64,000 bases of DNA. Source: Flavobacterium collinsii. Lineage in GTDB: Bacteria > Bacteroidota > Bacteroidia > Flavobacteriales > Flavobacteriaceae. Location: contig NZ_CADCST010000082.1 of assembly GCF_902804485.1 (NCBI RefSeq), positions 62,001 through 126,000 on the forward strand. The letters run 5' to 3'. Below, one piece after another: positions 43,490 to 51,513 of this stretch. Made by a program: the position numbers and the translations under genes. The notes under the pieces are model-generated. The model saw only the letters and a list, made by a program, of their open reading frames with translations, searched no databases and was not told where the DNA came from. The stretch's first letter is position 1; every line of letters begins with the position of its first letter.

Positions 43490-43708
43490 TTAAAGACTCA
43501 TTCTAAACTCTTCGATAATCGGATTAGCTTTTGCAAAATCGGTTTCCTGAATAAATACCTCTACTGCCAAATCTGAACCGCCATAACCAGCCATACGAGC
43601 CGATTGAATGTTATCTTTCTTTACTGTTTCCAATCCTGCCTCTTCCAATCTTTCCTGTAAAGCAATTGCTAACACTTCACTACCTGAATACACTTTCATT
43701 AATCCCAT
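43490..43708 (-). CDS. DUF2007-type small protein
   Basis: The 72-residue protein has the ferredoxin-like pattern of DUF2007 ('KVYSGSEVLAIALQERLEEAG', 'DLAVEVFIQETDFAKANPII'). These proteins are thought to be PII-like or signal-transducing modules, but no reaction is known. A downstream ATG three codons in is an alternative start. It is in the same direction as the alpha/beta hydrolase gene upstream, 29 bases away. Confidence 0.75.
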   Translation of the reverse strand: MGLMKVYSGSEVLAIALQERLEEAGLETVKKDNIQSARMAGYGGSDLAVEVFIQETDFAKANPIIEEFRMSL

Positions 43709-43737
43709 GACATCTTACTTTTATTGTTATTTATTTT

Positions 43738-44553
43738 TTACTCTAATATTCTTTTTAATTGATTTTGAAAATCACTGTTTTCATTCATACCAATATGCCC
43801 CTGCCCTTTTAACAGATAAAGATGCCCATTGGATTTTATCATTTTACTCAATCGAACCGAATTTTCATAGGGGATTAAACGATCTTCCATTCCGTGAAAA
43901 ATATAAATCTGTGTCTTAATTTCTGGCAAATATTCATAGGTTTCAAAGCGGAATTTCTTCATGAAATTCGGAAAAAACGGTACTTTACTACTTGATAATT
44001 CTGTAAAACTATAATAAGGCGATTGCAGAATCAATGCTTTTGGTTTATTCTCAGAAGCCAAAATAGCAGCTAGTCCGGAACCTATTGAATAGCCCGCGGT
44101 AATAATATTGCTTTCAGAATATCTTTTAGATAATGTTTTATATGCAGCAGATACATCTTTGTTTAATTGCTCTTCATCATTAATTTCGCCTTCACTCTTA
44201 CCGAAACTTCTGTAATCTAATATGAAGATATCATATCCCAATCTGGTATAGATTTTTGCAATTTTTCCCCAAGTTTCAAGTGTCCCCGCATTTCCATGGA
44301 GATAAAAAACTAAACCTTTTGAATTCTCAGCCTTAAATAATAATCCATTCAATTCTACTCCATCAAAAGACTTAATGTTTAGCTCCTCAAATTTTTGCTG
44401 ATAATTGAATTGATAATCTTTAGGAAGCTGCGCCCTCTGGAATACCATTTCAGTCTGATTGAAATATACGTAAGAAACGATCAAAACATAAATTACAATA
44501 AAAAAAACTAAAAGTGTAATCATTAAAAATTTAAATGTTTTGAAAATCTCCAT
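43738..44553 (-). CDS. Membrane-anchored alpha/beta hydrolase
   Basis: The protein has 271 residues. An N-terminal helix (about 8-32) anchors it to the inner membrane, and the rest is an alpha/beta hydrolase with oxyanion 'FYLHGNAGT', nucleophile 'GYSIGSG', Asp in 'GMEDRLIPY' and His in 'GQGHIGM'. It resembles the BEM46/YfhR-like hydrolases of unknown substrate. It is in the same direction as the half DEAD-box gene, 22 bases downstream of it. Confidence 0.87.
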   Translation of the reverse strand: MEIFKTFKFLMITLLVFFIVIYVLIVSYVYFNQTEMVFQRAQLPKDYQFNYQQKFEELNIKSFDGVELNGLLFKAENSKGLVFYLHGNAGTLETWGKIAKIYTRLGYDIFILDYRSFGKSEGEINDEEQLNKDVSAAYKTLSKRYSESNIITAGYSIGSGLAAILASENKPKALILQSPYYSFTELSSSKVPFFPNFMKKFRFETYEYLPEIKTQIYIFHGMEDRLIPYENSVRLSKMIKSNGHLYLLKGQGHIGMNENSDFQNQLKRILE

Positions 44554-44575
44554 ATAAATCCATTATTTCACAAAT

Positions 44576-45232
44576 TTATTCTTCTTCAATATCCTCCTCA
44601 TCCTCAAGTTCCTCTTCTTCTTCATCCATATCAAATAGATAAGGCTCCAGCAACATTTTATCTGCTAAAATTTCGATGCGTTCTGTTAAGGTTTCTGCAA
44701 AAATAATACGTTGTGTTTTGGTAATACTGTTTGAAATACGCATAATCTTAGTTTCGTGACGTAATTTCAAAATAGGATCAGCATCATCCAGGATAAACAT
44801 TTTCAATCGATTTACATTGTAGCCCGCCGTTGTAAACATATCGCTCAATTTGTTTGGCGTCCCAATCAGAACATCAATTCCGGTAGAGATATAGTTTTTA
44901 TCGTAATCCATATCACCTTTGTCGTGTACTCCGTAAACTTCAAGGTTGGTATATTTTCCGTATTTTTCAAAAAGCGCTTCCATTTCTAACACTTTGGCCT
45001 TGTCCTCTACAAAAATCAACGCACGTGGCGATTCTTCTGTCTGACCTGCCAATTGCTGAATGACATTCAATACAATTGTTGTAGATTTTCCGCTCCCTGC
45101 CGGAGAAAGAATGATACAATCTGCCCCACTTTTAATAGTCGAAAAAGTTTCCTGCTGCAAAACATTTGCCTCTGTTAAACCGTTTTCAATTAGAGCCTCT
45201 TGTAACTTCTCGTTTATTTTTTTTAGTTTCAT
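44576..45232 (-). CDS. Single-domain DEAD-box-like protein (RecA1 only)
   Basis: The protein has 218 residues, half a normal DEAD-box helicase. It has a Walker A-like motif I 'SPAGSGKST' (43-51), 'IGTPNKLSDM' (motif Ib) and motif II 'LDDADPI', where the usual DEAD is DDAD (149-152). The SAT motif III is absent, the second RecA domain is missing, and the C-terminus is a run of Glu and Asp (about 198-218). It may bind ATP and RNA but cannot be an ordinary unwindase. The frame is intact, with no sign of a frameshift at the end, so it appears to be a stable small protein. Confidence 0.8.
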   Translation of the reverse strand: MKLKKINEKLQEALIENGLTEANVLQQETFSTIKSGADCIILSPAGSGKSTTIVLNVIQQLAGQTEESPRALIFVEDKAKVLEMEALFEKYGKYTNLEVYGVHDKGDMDYDKNYISTGIDVLIGTPNKLSDMFTTAGYNVNRLKMFILDDADPILKLRHETKIMRISNSITKTQRIIFAETLTERIEILADKMLLEPYLFDMDEEEEELEDEEDIEEE

Positions 45233-45241
45233 TTTTTTTAT

Positions 45242-45350
45242 GCTTTACGCTTTAAGCCTTAAGCCTTAAGCCAAAATTCATTTTATTTCTTATGCTTACA
45301 CCAGCAAAAAGCCTAAAGCCTAAAGCTTATAGCCTAAAGCCTATTGCCCT
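45242..45350. repeat. Heptamer-iterated fold-back (gccttaa type)
   Basis: The left arm reads gctttac, gctttaa, gccttaa, gccttaa (45242-45269); the right arm reads gcctaaa, gcctaaa, gcttata, gcctaaa, gcctatt, gccctta (from 45311). The two arms can pair through G-C and G-U pairs. It lies upstream of the half DEAD-box gene, after the regulator stop. Confidence 0.7.
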
Positions 45351-46513
45351 TACTTGCTTGCAAACATTTTAACATCGGTTTCAGAAATTTCATTTCCTCC
45401 CAAAATAATTAATCTTTCAACTACATTTCGTAGTTCACGAATATTTCCTGTCCAATCGTACTCCTGCAATAATTTGATCGCCTGTGGCGAAAACACTTTT
45501 ACCGAATTTCCTTGTTCTGAAGCAATTTTCTCTGTAAAATGCGTAATCAATGCCGGAATATCATCGCGTCTTTCATTCAATGGCGGCACTTTAATTAAAA
45601 TTACAGCCAGACGGTGGTACAAATCTTCACGGAAACGACCTTCGGCAATTTCAGTCTTTAAATCTTTATTTGTTGCCGCTACAACGCGCACATCAACTTT
45701 GATATCTTTCTCTGCTCCCACTCTGGTAATCATACTCTCCTGTAGCGCCCGTAACACTTTGGCTTGCGCCGAAAGACTCATATCTCCAATTTCATCTAAG
45801 AAAATAGTTCCTTTGTCAGCAGCTTCAAACTTTCCGGCACGATCTTTCACCGCCGATGTAAAAGCTCCTTTTACGTGACCGAACAATTCACTTTCGATCA
45901 ATTCACTCGGAATTGCAGCACAGTTTACTTCTATTAATGGAAAATTAGAACGCTCACTTTTTTCATGCAATTGGTGCGCTACCAATTCTTTTCCAGTTCC
46001 GTTTGGACCTGTAATCAAAACTCTCGCTTCGGTTTGAGCAACTTTATCAATCATTAACTTGATATGACTGATTGCTTCGCTTTCTCCTACCATTTCGTAG
46101 TTTTTACTTACCTTTTTCTTTAGGATTTTATTTTCAACCACGAGTTGTTTTTTATCTAAAGCATTACGAACCGTGTTCAGTAATCGGTTTAAATCAGGTG
46201 GTTTCGAAATATAATCAAATGCTCCCAAACGCATCGTATGAATCGCGGTTTCCATATCGCCATGACCAGAGATCATCACCATCGGAATTTCCGGTTTGAT
46301 TTTTTTTACTTCTTCTAAAACCTCAACTCCGTCCAATTTTGGCATTTTGATGTCACACAAAACCAAATCGTAATCATTGTTTTTTATTTTCTCAAGACCC
46401 GCCGCACCATCTTCAGCTTCATCTACCTTATAAGTATCATTTTCTTCAGATAAAATTTTCACCAAAACTCTTCTAATGGATGCTTCGTCTTCTATAATTA
46501 GTATTTTACTCAT
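45350..46513 (-). CDS. Sigma-54-type response regulator lacking a C-terminal DNA-binding domain
   Basis: The protein has 387 residues. A receiver domain (1-120) has acceptor D54 in 'VLCDIKMP', and an AAA+ domain (about 140-385) has Walker A 'GPNGTGKE' (169-176), sigma-54 contact 'GAFTSA' (216-221) and Walker B 'GTIFLDEIGD' (235-244). It ends 'ETDVKMFASK', right after the AAA+ lid, so the usual Fis-type helix-turn-helix of about 50 residues is absent. Activators without HTH act from solution or by binding other DNA-bound proteins. No adjacent kinase gene is present. Confidence 0.88.
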   Translation of the reverse strand: MSKILIIEDEASIRRVLVKILSEENDTYKVDEAEDGAAGLEKIKNNDYDLVLCDIKMPKLDGVEVLEEVKKIKPEIPMVMISGHGDMETAIHTMRLGAFDYISKPPDLNRLLNTVRNALDKKQLVVENKILKKKVSKNYEMVGESEAISHIKLMIDKVAQTEARVLITGPNGTGKELVAHQLHEKSERSNFPLIEVNCAAIPSELIESELFGHVKGAFTSAVKDRAGKFEAADKGTIFLDEIGDMSLSAQAKVLRALQESMITRVGAEKDIKVDVRVVAATNKDLKTEIAEGRFREDLYHRLAVILIKVPPLNERRDDIPALITHFTEKIASEQGNSVKVFSPQAIKLLQEYDWTGNIRELRNVVERLIILGGNEISETDVKMFASK

Positions 46514-46521
46514 TCTTTTTG

Positions 46522-46620
46522 AGGTTCTAAGGTTCTGAGTTACTAAGGTTCTAAGTTCTTCTTTTCTGCCTAAACTAAAAGCTTAGCAACTCAGAACCTT
46601 AGTATCTTAGCAACTTAAAA
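46522..46620. repeat. Octamer-iterated fold-back (aaggttct type)
   Basis: The left arm reads gaggttct, aaggttct, gagttact, aaggttct, aagttctt (46522-46561) in perfect 8-base register. The right arm reads agcaactc, agaacctt, agtatctt, agcaactt (46586-46617). They are reverse complements with small differences. The unit lies between the ABC permease stop and the regulator start. Confidence 0.75.
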
Positions 46621-46623
46621 AAA

Positions 46624-47940
46624 TTAATATTTAAGCCATTTATACAATTCTTTCCAGGTTGGTTTTTTGCCGTACATCAAAATCCCTATTCGGTAAATTT
46701 TGGCAGCGAACCATACTACAAGAAAAAAGGTAGCAAACAATAATGATACCGAAATTGCAATTTGCCACCACGGCACTCCAAACGGAAGTCGCATTAACAT
46801 TACAATTGGCGAGGTCAACGGAATCATAGAAAACACAACCGCAATGGTTCCGTGAGGATCATTGACCACTGTAAAGAAACCTATATAAACACTTAAAATA
46901 AGCGGCATTAAAATAGGTAATAGAAATTGCTGCGAATCGGTTTGATTGTCAACTGCTGCACCAATGGCTGCATAAAAAGAGCTATATAAAAAGTATCCTC
47001 CGATGAAATAAACCACAAAACCAATGATAATACTGGCAATAGGCAAATTCCATAATTCACTAATATACATTTTAGCTGTCCCCGACATTTCATGCTGAGC
47101 AGATTGCATTAATTCAGGTGAAATTCTGGCCGTTGGACCAACATTAACACCAAAAAAGGCCGAAGCCGCAAACATCAATCCCAGACCAATGATCGCCCAG
47201 ATAATAAACTGAAGCAATCCCGCAAGAGAAGTTCCCACGATTTTACCAATCATCAGCTGAAAAGGTTTTACTGAGGAAATAATAATTTCGATGATTCTAT
47301 TTGTTTTTTCTTCGATCACACTACGCATCACCATATTTCCGTAAATGATAATAAACATCATGATCAGATAACCAAAAGCACCACCTATTCCAATTTTTAT
47401 TTCATTCAGTCCTTTTAAGCTTTCCTCTCCGGATGCTTTTACTAAATGAATATTAACCTCTGACTGTGCTTTTTGAATGGCCACTGTATCCAGTTTTGCC
47501 GTTTCAAGATTTACTTTGGTAATTTTTGATGCAATAACACGCTGTGTTCTTTCGATAAAAGAAATACTCGGACTGTTATTCGAAATAAACTCGATTTTAC
47601 TTTCTAAATCAGCTAAATTATTGGTTTTTGGAATTACAATTAAACCATCAAAGCTTTCATTAGTAATACTGTCTTTTAGTGCTTTTGTATCAATCTCAGA
47701 TACATTGAGGTACTTAAACTCGGCCTCTTCTTTATTCTGTTTTACAAAATCCTGGGCAAACAAACCCGTTTCGTCATGGATTGCGATTCTTTTCGTCTCT
47801 GCTTTCATTGAACTCAGATAACCAATAAAACCTGCAATTGCCACAAATAACAACGGACTCAAAAACGTCATGACAACAAAAGACTTATTGCGCACTTTTG
47901 CAATAAATTCTCTTTTTATAATTAATGAAATGATGCTCAT
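46624..47940 (-). CDS. ABC-2-type exporter permease (NatB-like)
   Basis: The protein has about 438 residues. An N-terminal helix ('LIIKREFIAKVRNKSFVVMTFLSP') is followed by a periplasmic domain of about 160 residues and six more helices, including 'MVMRSVIEEKTNRIIEIIISS', the NatB-like hallmark. It is the membrane part of an exporter whose ATPase is encoded upstream. I chose the ATG at 47940 because the next in-frame ATG 18 bases further out lies in a repeat. NatAB exporters pump Na+ or drugs; the substrate here is unknown. Confidence 0.87.
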   Translation of the reverse strand: MSIISLIIKREFIAKVRNKSFVVMTFLSPLLFVAIAGFIGYLSSMKAETKRIAIHDETGLFAQDFVKQNKEEAEFKYLNVSEIDTKALKDSITNESFDGLIVIPKTNNLADLESKIEFISNNSPSISFIERTQRVIASKITKVNLETAKLDTVAIQKAQSEVNIHLVKASGEESLKGLNEIKIGIGGAFGYLIMMFIIIYGNMVMRSVIEEKTNRIIEIIISSVKPFQLMIGKIVGTSLAGLLQFIIWAIIGLGLMFAASAFFGVNVGPTARISPELMQSAQHEMSGTAKMYISELWNLPIASIIIGFVVYFIGGYFLYSSFYAAIGAAVDNQTDSQQFLLPILMPLILSVYIGFFTVVNDPHGTIAVVFSMIPLTSPIVMLMRLPFGVPWWQIAISVSLLFATFFLVVWFAAKIYRIGILMYGKKPTWKELYKWLKY

Positions 47941-47951
47941 AAATATTTTAA

Positions 47952-48012
47952 TTTTCAAATTCCAAATTCCACTTTTGATTACTCTAACATTGGAATTTGG
48001 AATTTAATTTTT
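47952..48012. repeat. Fold-back with 'aaattccaa' motif
   Basis: The left arm (ttttcaaattccaaattcca, 47952-47971) pairs with the right arm (tggaatttggaatttaattt, 47991-48010). It lies between the ATPase and permease genes of one operon and may lower permease expression relative to the ATPase. Confidence 0.6.
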
Positions 48013-48017
48013 GAAGT

Positions 48018-48947
48018 TTAATTTTTGTTTTCGGTAACTGTTTGAATAAAAATATCGTTTACGCTTGGTATTTTCTCTACAAAATGAGTAACCTGTCCTC
48101 GTTGCGTCAACAGATGCAATAACTCGTTTGGCGTTGCATTTCCAATTTGAATATCTAATTTCAAATCATCATTCAAGGATTTAAAATTTGCAGGCGAAAC
48201 GGTAAATTTTTGCGTGATATCATACATCAGGCCTTCTACATTATCCGTCAGAATTCCCACTTCAAAACTATTGGTTCTAAATTGACGTTTTACATCACTC
48301 ACCTTACCTTCAATCAATTTGTTCGATTTATGAATTAAAGCGATATGATCGCAAAGTTCCTCTACACTTTCCATACGGTGTGTCGAAAAAATAATGGTAG
48401 CTCCCTGTTCTTTTAATGCCAGAATCTCATCTTTAATAACATTTGCATTTACAGGATCAAATCCGGAGAAAGGCTCATCAAAAATCAACAATTTAGGCTT
48501 GTGTAACACACAAACTACAAACTGAATTTTTTGGGCCATTCCTTTCGAAAGTTCCTGAATTTTCTTGTTCCACCAGCCCTGAATTCCCAGACGATCGAAC
48601 CAGTATTCCAATTGTAATTTTGCCTCGGCTTTAGAGAGTCCTTTCATCTGTGCCAGATACAAACATTGTTCTCCAACTTTCATAGAAGTATACAACCCTC
48701 TTTCTTCGGGAAGATAGCCAATATGCTGTACATGTTTGGGCTGCAATTTTTCTCCATCCAAAATTACTTCACCACTATCCGGCAATGTAATTTGATTTAT
48801 AATTCGGATCAGGGAAGTTTTTCCGGCTCCATTCGGACCTAATAGTCCATAAATACTACCTTTTGGTACATTTAATGAAACTTCGTTAAGCGCTACATAA
48901 TCACCGTATTGTTTTACGACTTTATGTACTTCGAGTAAGTTGCTCAT
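48018..48947 (-). CDS. ABC transporter ATP-binding protein (NatA-like)
   Basis: The protein has 309 residues: Walker A 'GPNGAGKTS', ABC signature 'LSKGMAQKIQFV', Walker B 'LLIFDEPFSGFDP' and switch His in 'IFSTHRM'. A C-terminal DUF4162-like domain of about 80 residues follows. It energises the permease encoded downstream. The pair resembles NatAB-type exporters. Confidence 0.93.
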   Translation of the reverse strand: MSNLLEVHKVVKQYGDYVALNEVSLNVPKGSIYGLLGPNGAGKTSLIRIINQITLPDSGEVILDGEKLQPKHVQHIGYLPEERGLYTSMKVGEQCLYLAQMKGLSKAEAKLQLEYWFDRLGIQGWWNKKIQELSKGMAQKIQFVVCVLHKPKLLIFDEPFSGFDPVNANVIKDEILALKEQGATIIFSTHRMESVEELCDHIALIHKSNKLIEGKVSDVKRQFRTNSFEVGILTDNVEGLMYDITQKFTVSPANFKSLNDDLKLDIQIGNATPNELLHLLTQRGQVTHFVEKIPSVNDIFIQTVTENKN

Positions 48948-49042
48948 GCTATAATTAAGATTTTCTGCGTCAGTTTGACTATTGTGGCATTATGAGTGTA
49001 AAAGTAAATAAATAGTATCGAAATTTTGTACTATTCATACAA

Positions 49043-49078
49043 AAAACCCATTCTATGATTTACTATAGAATGGGTTTT
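49043..49078 (-). terminator. Terminator after dnaJ
   Basis: aaaacccattctat (49043-49056) pairs with atagaatgggtttt (49065-49078). On the minus strand it lies about 38 bases past the dnaJ stop codon. Confidence 0.85.
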
Positions 49079-49115
49079 AAAATTTACTATTACTCCATTT
49101 TAGAAAAAGTTCTGA

Positions 49116-50228
49116 TTATGAAAACATATCTTTTACTTTTTCAAAAAATGATTTTTCTGATTTTTCAGGGCTTGGAATAAAGTGATCGTCGTTAAGGGCA
49201 TTTTCAAAAAATTGCTTTTGCTCTTTGTTCAACGTTTTTGGAGTCCATACATTTACATGAACTAACAAGTCTCCACTTCCATATCCATTGATGCTTGGAA
49301 TACCTTTTCCTTTTAATCTTAAGATTTTTCCGGATTGAATTCCTTCTTCTAATTTGATACGAACTTTTCCATTGATTGCTTCGATGTCTTTAGAAACTCC
49401 TAAAACGGCTTCCGGGAAACTGATGTATAAATCATAATGAATGTTTTCACCTTCACGTTTCAGAAACTCATGCTCTAATTCTTCAATAGCAACAATTAAG
49501 TCTCCAGGAATACTATTTCCGGGAGCATCGTTTCCTTTATTAGAAACTTTCAACTGCATACCATCAACAACTCCTGCAGGAATTTTGATTGAAACGGTTT
49601 CATCTTCTAAAATCATTCCCTGTGCATCAGCTTCAGATGGTCTTTTATCTAAAATCTGGCCAGACCCGCCACAAGCAGGACAAGTTGACGCAGATTGCAT
49701 TCTTCCTAAAATAGTGTTGGTTACACGCATTACCTGTCCTTGACCGTTACAAGTTGAACACGTTTTGTAAGTAACTCCTTTTGCCTGAACTTTACGTTTT
49801 ACTTTTACTTTTTTCTCAACACCATTTGCAATTTCTTCTAAAGTTAATTTTACTTTAATTCGAAGATTGCTTCCTTTAGCACGACGAGGGCCACCGCCTC
49901 CGCCTCCACCGAAACCACCAAATCCTCCACCAAAAATATCACCAAACTGGCTGAAAATGTCATCCATATTCATACCACCGTGACCGCCGCCAAATCCGCC
50001 AGAACCATCAAAAGCCTGATGTCCGTACTGATCGTATTTCGCTTTTTTGTTAGGATCGCTTAGTACTTCGTAAGCTTCTGCCGCTAATTTAAAGTTTTCT
50101 TCTGCCTCTTTGTCGCCCGGATTTTTGTCCGGATGATATTTCAATGCACTTTTTCTATAAGCTTTTTTAATTTCGGCAGCATCAGCATTTTTTGAAATGC
50201 CTAGTATTTCGTAAAAATCTTTTTTCAT
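49116..50228 (-). CDS. dnaJ: Chaperone DnaJ
   Basis: The protein has 370 residues. A J domain (1-70) has the HPD tripeptide at 32-34, then a Gly/Phe-rich linker (about 73-113) and two beta-barrel client-binding domains. The central zinc region has only two CXXCXGXG repeats, C157/C160 and C183/C186, where E. coli DnaJ has four; only one zinc site can form. It delivers clients to DnaK and stimulates its ATPase. It lies 108 bases downstream of grpE in the same operon. Confidence 0.95.
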   Translation of the reverse strand: MKKDFYEILGISKNADAAEIKKAYRKSALKYHPDKNPGDKEAEENFKLAAEAYEVLSDPNKKAKYDQYGHQAFDGSGGFGGGHGGMNMDDIFSQFGDIFGGGFGGFGGGGGGGPRRAKGSNLRIKVKLTLEEIANGVEKKVKVKRKVQAKGVTYKTCSTCNGQGQVMRVTNTILGRMQSASTCPACGGSGQILDKRPSEADAQGMILEDETVSIKIPAGVVDGMQLKVSNKGNDAPGNSIPGDLIVAIEELEHEFLKREGENIHYDLYISFPEAVLGVSKDIEAINGKVRIKLEEGIQSGKILRLKGKGIPSINGYGSGDLLVHVNVWTPKTLNKEQKQFFENALNDDHFIPSPEKSEKSFFEKVKDMFS

Positions 50229-50336
50229 AATTTAGGTTAAATTGCTTCGCCAGTTCGCTAGCGCTTGTGTCCAAATTTAAAATTCCAAATTCCAATACTT
50301 TAAAAATTGACTTTCAGAATATGTCATTTGCTCTTT

Positions 50337-50915
50337 TTAGTTTCCGATAACAACTTTAGGGAAACGGATGATTTTGTCTCCTAATTTGTATCCTTTTTCA
50401 ATAACATCAACAATTTTCCCTTTTAACTTCTCAGACGGAGCCGGAATTTGGGTAATTGCCTCTGCAAAATCAGCATTAAAAGCATCACCTGCTCTTACTT
50501 CAACTTGCTCTAAACCTTTAGAAACTAAAGTGTTTTTTAATTTTTCATGAATCAACTCAACTCCTTTTGTCAAGGTTTCATCTTCCGATTTGTTGATTTC
50601 TACTATAGCTCTGTCAAAATCATCTAAAACTGGTAACATAGCCAATAAAACATCCTGGTTTGCAGTTTTAAACAAGTCGATACGCTCTTTTGAAGTTCTT
50701 TTTTTGTAATTTTCGAATTCGGCAAATAGTCTCAAAAACTTATCTTTTTCTTTTGCCAAGTCTTGAGCCAATTGCTCTTCAACACTTAATTCTTCAACAA
50801 TTAACTGCTCACCGTTGGCATTGTTCTCTAACGTTACATCATCTAATTCCTGATCGAATTCTGTATTTTCAGTAGTCATATTACTTTTATTTTTAAAAAT
50901 ATTCTTAAACTTCAT
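50337..50915 (-). CDS. grpE: Nucleotide exchange factor GrpE
   Basis: The protein has 192 residues: an acidic disordered N-terminal part, a long coiled coil (about 55-95, 'EEQLAQDLAKEKDKFLRLFAEF'), and a C-terminal beta-wing ('VIEKGYKLGDKIIRFPKVVIG'). It releases ADP from DnaK. An ATG 12 codons inside (50879) is an alternative start; I kept 50915 because the promoter lies just upstream. It leads the grpE-dnaJ operon. Confidence 0.93.
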   Translation of the reverse strand: MKFKNIFKNKSNMTTENTEFDQELDDVTLENNANGEQLIVEELSVEEQLAQDLAKEKDKFLRLFAEFENYKKRTSKERIDLFKTANQDVLLAMLPVLDDFDRAIVEINKSEDETLTKGVELIHEKLKNTLVSKGLEQVEVRAGDAFNADFAEAITQIPAPSEKLKGKIVDVIEKGYKLGDKIIRFPKVVIGN

Positions 50916-50938
50916 TTTTTATTCTTTCTTTTGGATTG

Positions 50939-50970
50939 CAAAAGTACTGCCAAATCTTTCAAAATGTCAA
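50939..50970 (-). promoter_or_regulatory. Promoter of grpE-dnaJ
   Basis: On the minus strand, TACTTTTG (50946-50939) is a perfect TAnnTTTG -7 box, and TTG (50970-50968) lies 21 bases upstream, an allowed spacing. Two TGTCA copies on the plus strand flank the -33 region (50965-50969 and 50973-50977), possibly a heat-shock regulator site. Confidence 0.65.
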
Positions 50971-51168
50971 ATTGTCACTTTCTTAAGACTGAGTCATTTA
51001 AAAAGTAAAAACAACCTTTTAAAATTTAGTATAATTTTAAGACTAACACGATATAGTTTATGGTATATTTGAAATTCAATTGAAAACTAAATTATTACCT
51101 AATCAAAATTGAATTTAAGGGTTGGCCTCGGCTTCATAAATAATTATTAATTCAAGTTTACCTTATAT

Positions 51169-51208
51169 TAAAAAAAGCTTCGCCTATTTCAGACGAAGCT
51201 TTTTTTTA
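51169..51208 (-). terminator. Terminator downstream of tRNA-Trp
   Basis: aaaaaagcttcg (51171-51182) pairs with cgaagctttttt (51194-51205) across an 11-base loop. On the minus strand it lies about 76 bases past the tRNA 3' end. Confidence 0.8.
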
Positions 51209-51280
51209 TGCTTTTTACCTTTAACTAAATTCCTTGAAAGCTCCTGATAAATATTTAATAACGATTGTTATTTTTTATTG

Positions 51281-51351
51281 CACGGGCGGAGGGATTCGAA
51301 CCCCCATCAACGGTTTTGGAGACCGCTATTCTACCCTTGAACTACGCCCGT
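51281..51351 (-). tRNA. tRNA-Trp (anticodon CCA)
   Basis: The minus strand reads a cloverleaf with acceptor stem ACGGGCG/CGCCCGT, anticodon loop CTCCAAA and T arm GGGGGTTCGAATCCC. G73 is the discriminator, as in other bacterial tRNA-Trp. The 3' CCA is not encoded and must be added. Confidence 0.95.
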
Positions 51352-51397
51352 AATTTAGAGCGGCAAATTAAAAGTATTTTTTCTTCCAAAACAATTA

Positions 51398-51462
51398 TTT
51401 CACGCAGATTTAAGAAGTTTTTTTTTAATCAACCTGCTAAAACCTACCGAATCTGCGTGAAA
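51398..51462. repeat. Fold-back between hisS and tRNA-Trp
   Basis: tttcacgcagatt (51398-51410) pairs with aatctgcgtgaaa (51450-51462) perfectly, enclosing 39 bases. On the minus strand it is just downstream of hisS and may end its transcript before the tRNA. Confidence 0.6.
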
Positions 51463-51513
51463 CAAAATCTTTACGAACCTAGCACAAATCCTTATGTTCT
51501 TAACAATTAAGCA

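Larger units (their letters stand above)
50916..51280. other. Intergenic region between grpE and tRNA-Trp
   Basis: This 365-base region holds the grpE promoter at its left end and a terminator hairpin at 51171-51205. The middle (about 51000-51160) is AT-rich and I see no gene or repeat in it. Confidence 0.5.

Noticed and set aside
44576..45232. Truncated helicase pseudogene with the missing domain in another frame
   Set aside because: No second RecA domain motifs are visible downstream on either frame, and the acidic tail ends cleanly.
51265..51510. Open frame of 81 codons on the plus strand across tRNA-Trp
   Set aside because: It reads through the complement of the tRNA and a fold-back repeat, so it is a chance frame.
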